A stretch of 35,258 nt of DNA, taken from contig JALCNL010000018.1 of the NCBI GenBank assembly GCA_022649055.1, forward strand, positions 1-35,258, read 5' to 3'. Position numbers and translations under genes: made by a program. Shown in pieces: positions 32,873-35,258 of this stretch. Within the stretch, counting starts at the first letter, position 1, and every line of letters starts with the position of its first letter. Origin of the DNA: Megasphaera sp. Lineage in GTDB: Bacteria; Bacillota; Negativicutes; Veillonellales; Megasphaeraceae. The notes beneath the pieces were generated by a model. That model saw only the letters and a program-made list of their open reading frames with translations. It was not told the origin of the DNA and did not search any database.

Positions 32873-34780
32873 ATGAAAAATGAGGAAGAATTTTCAGCCG
32901 AATATCTAAAGTACCTGGAATTGTTGTCACAATCGTTCCCTACACAGCAGGCGACCTTTACAGAAATTATAAATTTGCAGGCTATTGTCAATCTTCCTAA
33001 AGGAACAGAACATTTTATGAGTGATCTTCACGGAGAATATGAAGCTTTTTACCATATTCTGAATAATTGTTCCGGGGTAATTCGTGAAAAGGTTGAAACC
33101 ATTTTTGCTAATTCTATGACATCTGAAGAACAGGATGATTTATTGACTTTAATTTATTATCCTAAAGAAAAACTTGATTTATTGAACCGCAAGAATAAAG
33201 TAAATGATACGTGGCGCATACAAACGCTGCATCATTTACTGCGCCTGGCTAAATTATTGTCTTCAAAATATACCCGCTCTAAAGTACGTAAATCTATGCC
33301 TGAAGAATTCCGCTTCGTTATTGATGAATTGATACATGCACAGTCCGATGAAGATAATAATCGCCATGTATACCATACAAAAATTCTTGACTCTATTATT
33401 GAAACGGGTAGTACGAGAGAATTTATATATGCCTTGGCTGCACTCATTAAACGATTGGCTGTGGATCATCTTCATATTATTGGGGATATTTATGATCGAG
33501 GCGGTCATGCCGATAAAATTATGGATAACCTGATGCAGCACCATTCGCTTGATATTCAATGGGGAAATCATGATATTCTTTGGATGGGGGCTGCTGCTGG
33601 CAGTGATGCCTGTATTGCCAATGTATTACGAAATAATATTCGCTATAATAATCTGGAAATATTAGAAAGCGGATATGGTATCAGTCTGCGGCCTTTGGCG
33701 CTTTTTGCTAGAGATACGTATACGAGAGAAGATAATATCGATCCACTGGTAAAGGCAATCAATGTAATTTTATTTAAACTTGAAGGACAAACCATTATCC
33801 GTCATCCGGAGTATAATATGGATGACCGGCTTTTGTTCCATAAAATGAATCTCGAAGAAGGAACTATTAATATTGATAGAGAAACCTATCCATTGAAAAG
33901 TGTCGATTTTCCAACACGTAATTCGATAGATCCGTATACATTGTCACCGGAAGAACACCGAATTGTTATTGATTTGCGTACGGCCTTTTTGGAAAGTGAA
34001 CGCTTGGCCCGACATATGAGTTTTCTTTATAGTCATGGATCCATGTATCGCTGTTTTAACGGCAATCTTTTATTTCACGGAGGAATTCCCATTAATGAGG
34101 ATGGAACATTTCATGAAATGTTTTATAATGGCAAATCATATAAAGGAAAGGCTTTTATGGATTATGCGGATCGCGTAGCACGCAAGGCATATGAACAACG
34201 CGATCAGGATAGCCTGGACTATATGTGGTATCTTTGGTGCGGAGATAAATCTCCTGTTTCCGGACGTGTTGTTAAGACTTTTGAACGAACATATATTGAA
34301 GATAAAAGAACATGGGAAGAACCGCAGGATCCGTATTATACGTGGGAAAAGGATCCAGATACGTGTGTTCGGATCCTTCATGAATTTGGAATTGATTCTC
34401 CGCAAGGGCATATTATTAATGGACATACACCGGTAAAGGTAGTACAAGGAGAAAGTCCTATCCGGGCAGGAGGAAAAGTGCTTTGTATCGATGGCGGTTT
34501 TTGCCGGGCCTATCAATCTTCTACGGGTATTGCCGGATATACGCTGATTTTCAATTCTCACGGGCTGCGCATAAAAGCGCATTATCCGTTTAAAGATGTT
34601 CATCAAGTTCTTATGACCAATGCCGATATTGGTTCCGATTCAACACAGGTGGAAATGGAACCGCAGCGCGTTATGATTGGTGATACAGATAATGGAAAAA
34701 AAATATTGACAATGGTTGAAGATTTGAAAGCTCTTCTCTGTGCCTATCGCAATGGGCTGATTTTGGAACGAAAAGTATAA
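32873..34780 (+). CDS. fbp: Fructose-1,6-bisphosphatase class III
   Basis: Class III enzymes, found in Firmicutes, hydrolyse fructose 1,6-bisphosphate for gluconeogenesis. The 635-residue length is typical. The calcineurin-like metallophosphatase motifs are visible: MSDLHGEYEAF near residues 43-54, GDIYDRGGHADKIMDNL near 203-219, WGNHDILWMGAAAGS near 230-245, and the late INGHTPVKVVQGE. GATGGGG lies upstream of the ATG at 32873. It is monocistronic, ending at a strong hairpin shared with the convergent gdhA. Confidence 0.97.
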   Translation: MKNEEEFSAEYLKYLELLSQSFPTQQATFTEIINLQAIVNLPKGTEHFMSDLHGEYEAFYHILNNCSGVIREKVETIFANSMTSEEQDDLLTLIYYPKEKLDLLNRKNKVNDTWRIQTLHHLLRLAKLLSSKYTRSKVRKSMPEEFRFVIDELIHAQSDEDNNRHVYHTKILDSIIETGSTREFIYALAALIKRLAVDHLHIIGDIYDRGGHADKIMDNLMQHHSLDIQWGNHDILWMGAAAGSDACIANVLRNNIRYNNLEILESGYGISLRPLALFARDTYTREDNIDPLVKAINVILFKLEGQTIIRHPEYNMDDRLLFHKMNLEEGTINIDRETYPLKSVDFPTRNSIDPYTLSPEEHRIVIDLRTAFLESERLARHMSFLYSHGSMYRCFNGNLLFHGGIPINEDGTFHEMFYNGKSYKGKAFMDYADRVARKAYEQRDQDSLDYMWYLWCGDKSPVSGRVVKTFERTYIEDKRTWEEPQDPYYTWEKDPDTCVRILHEFGIDSPQGHIINGHTPVKVVQGESPIRAGGKVLCIDGGFCRAYQSSTGIAGYTLIFNSHGLRIKAHYPFKDVHQVLMTNADIGSDSTQVEMEPQRVMIGDTDNGKKILTMVEDLKALLCAYRNGLILERKV

Positions 34781-34813
34781 AAATAAGTAATGTGTTATGG
34801 TATATAGAAAAAA

Positions 34814-34860
34814 TACAGGGCTGAGCGAAAAGAAGATCAAATATTTCGCTCAGCCCTGTA
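34814..34860. terminator. Bidirectional terminator between fbp and gdhA
   Basis: A perfect 17-bp stem (34814-34830 with 34844-34860) has a 13-base loop and A-rich and T-rich flanks. Confidence 0.92.
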
Positions 34861-34893
34861 ATGATGTAGTTTTTCCTTATATCAGCATCGATT

Positions 34894-35258
34894 TTAATAA
34901 TTTCCTTGTGCAATCATAGCGTCGGCTACCTTGAGGAAGGCAGTAATGTTGGCACCAGCAACAAGGTCACCTTCTACGCCATATTTTTTGGCGTTTGTTT
35001 TAGCTTGGTGATAAATACTTGTCATAATATTTTTAAGTTTTCGATCAACTGCTTCAAAATCCCATTCCAACCGTGCAGAATTCTGACACATTTCTAATGC
35101 GGAAACAGCAACACCGCCGGCATTGGCGGCTTTTGCCTGGACAAAAAGGACGCCGTGTTCTTGGAAATATTGAATGGCTTCCAATGAAGAAGGCATGTTG
35201 GCTCCTTCGGCGACAGCAATTACTCCGTTTTTTACAAGTGCGGCAGCACTTGCAAGAT
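34894..35258 (-). CDS. gdhA: Glutamate dehydrogenase, C-terminal part
   Basis: The minus-strand frame is open to the window edge, so only the last ~121 codons are seen. The visible part starts LASAAALVKNGVIAVAEGAN, then MPSSLEAIQYFQEHGVLFVQ, which is the NAD(P)-binding domain of hexameric GdhA, followed by AKAANAGGVAVSALEM and the C-terminal helix ending AFLKVADAMIAQGN. The enzyme interconverts 2-oxoglutarate and glutamate. The catalytic Lys region lies beyond the window, and the cofactor preference cannot be told from this part; its subgroup usually uses NADP. Confidence 0.95.
   Translation of the reverse strand, partial: LASAAALVKNGVIAVAEGANMPSSLEAIQYFQEHGVLFVQAKAANAGGVAVSALEMCQNSARLEWDFEAVDRKLKNIMTSIYHQAKTNAKKYGVEGDLVAGANITAFLKVADAMIAQGNY

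Noticed and set aside
34136-34606. 156-codon minus-strand frame inside fbp
   Set aside because: Shadow of fbp; no ribosome-binding site or recognisable domain.
1-35258. CRISPR arrays, tRNA or rRNA genes
   Set aside because: No regularly spaced repeats and no RNA gene signatures were seen by eye.

Overview
The window looks like chromosome from a low-GC Firmicutes relative. A Negativicutes genus such as Megasphaera or Dialister is my best guess, from the gene content (class III fructose-bisphosphatase, PdxS/PdxT with a MocR regulator, hexameric-type glutamate dehydrogenase, UPF0597 cysteine desulfidase) together with strong Shine-Dalgarno sites and several TTG/GTG starts. No rRNA, tRNA or CRISPR array was seen. 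The taxonomy is inference.

Bases 1-12,500 are AT-rich and full of broken genes. After the tail of an FAD-linked oxidase and a universal stress protein come an internally deleted IS256-type element (708-1830), a well-preserved MerR-type promoter leading into a decayed aldo-keto reductase, an intact cupin gene, a second aldo-keto reductase stub, an intact flavodoxin lipoprotein, and a carboxymuconolactone decarboxylase gene with its middle deleted. The vitamin B6 block is intact: pdxT and pdxS on the minus strand, divergent from a MocR-type pdxR, with a symmetric operator between them. A second fragment of the same IS left end, a deleted GNAT acetyltransferase and a GGDEF diguanylate cyclase follow.

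Bases 12,050-14,230 hold a metalloid/metal resistance operon: a sound promoter with a 40-bp palindromic operator, a dead ArsR repressor, a small redox-active disulfide protein, an ArsP-type permease and a CGGC protein with a frameshift near its end. A cysteine desulfidase gene (14407-15702) has its own consensus promoter. Next is a promoter, a ~270-nt structured leader that I read as a probable cobalamin riboswitch with a terminator, and a PhnD/PhnC/PhnE-like ABC transporter whose permease is a fusion of two PhnE halves. A 2-hydroxyacid dehydrogenase gene follows; its usual catalytic His is Gln. This leader-transporter pairing is the best candidate here for something undescribed.

Bases 20,500-23,620 hold an envelope operon: polysaccharide deacetylase lipoprotein, NAGPA-domain phosphodiester glycosidase, membrane-anchored protein of unknown function, and small soluble protein. 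Two tandem ketopantoate-reductase-like genes lie on the minus strand, divergent from a Zn/Cd-type P1B ATPase with an ArsR/SmtB-type operator over its promoter. A tight four-gene operon (cupin, nitrilase-family amidase, AEC permease, M20 amidohydrolase) suggests import and hydrolysis of an amide-linked metabolite. The window ends with an Spx/ArsC-like protein, an HD hydrolase, the frameshifted C-terminal stub of an Mg2+ P-type ATPase, class III fbp, and the C-terminus of gdhA. Several convergent pairs share strong hairpin terminators.
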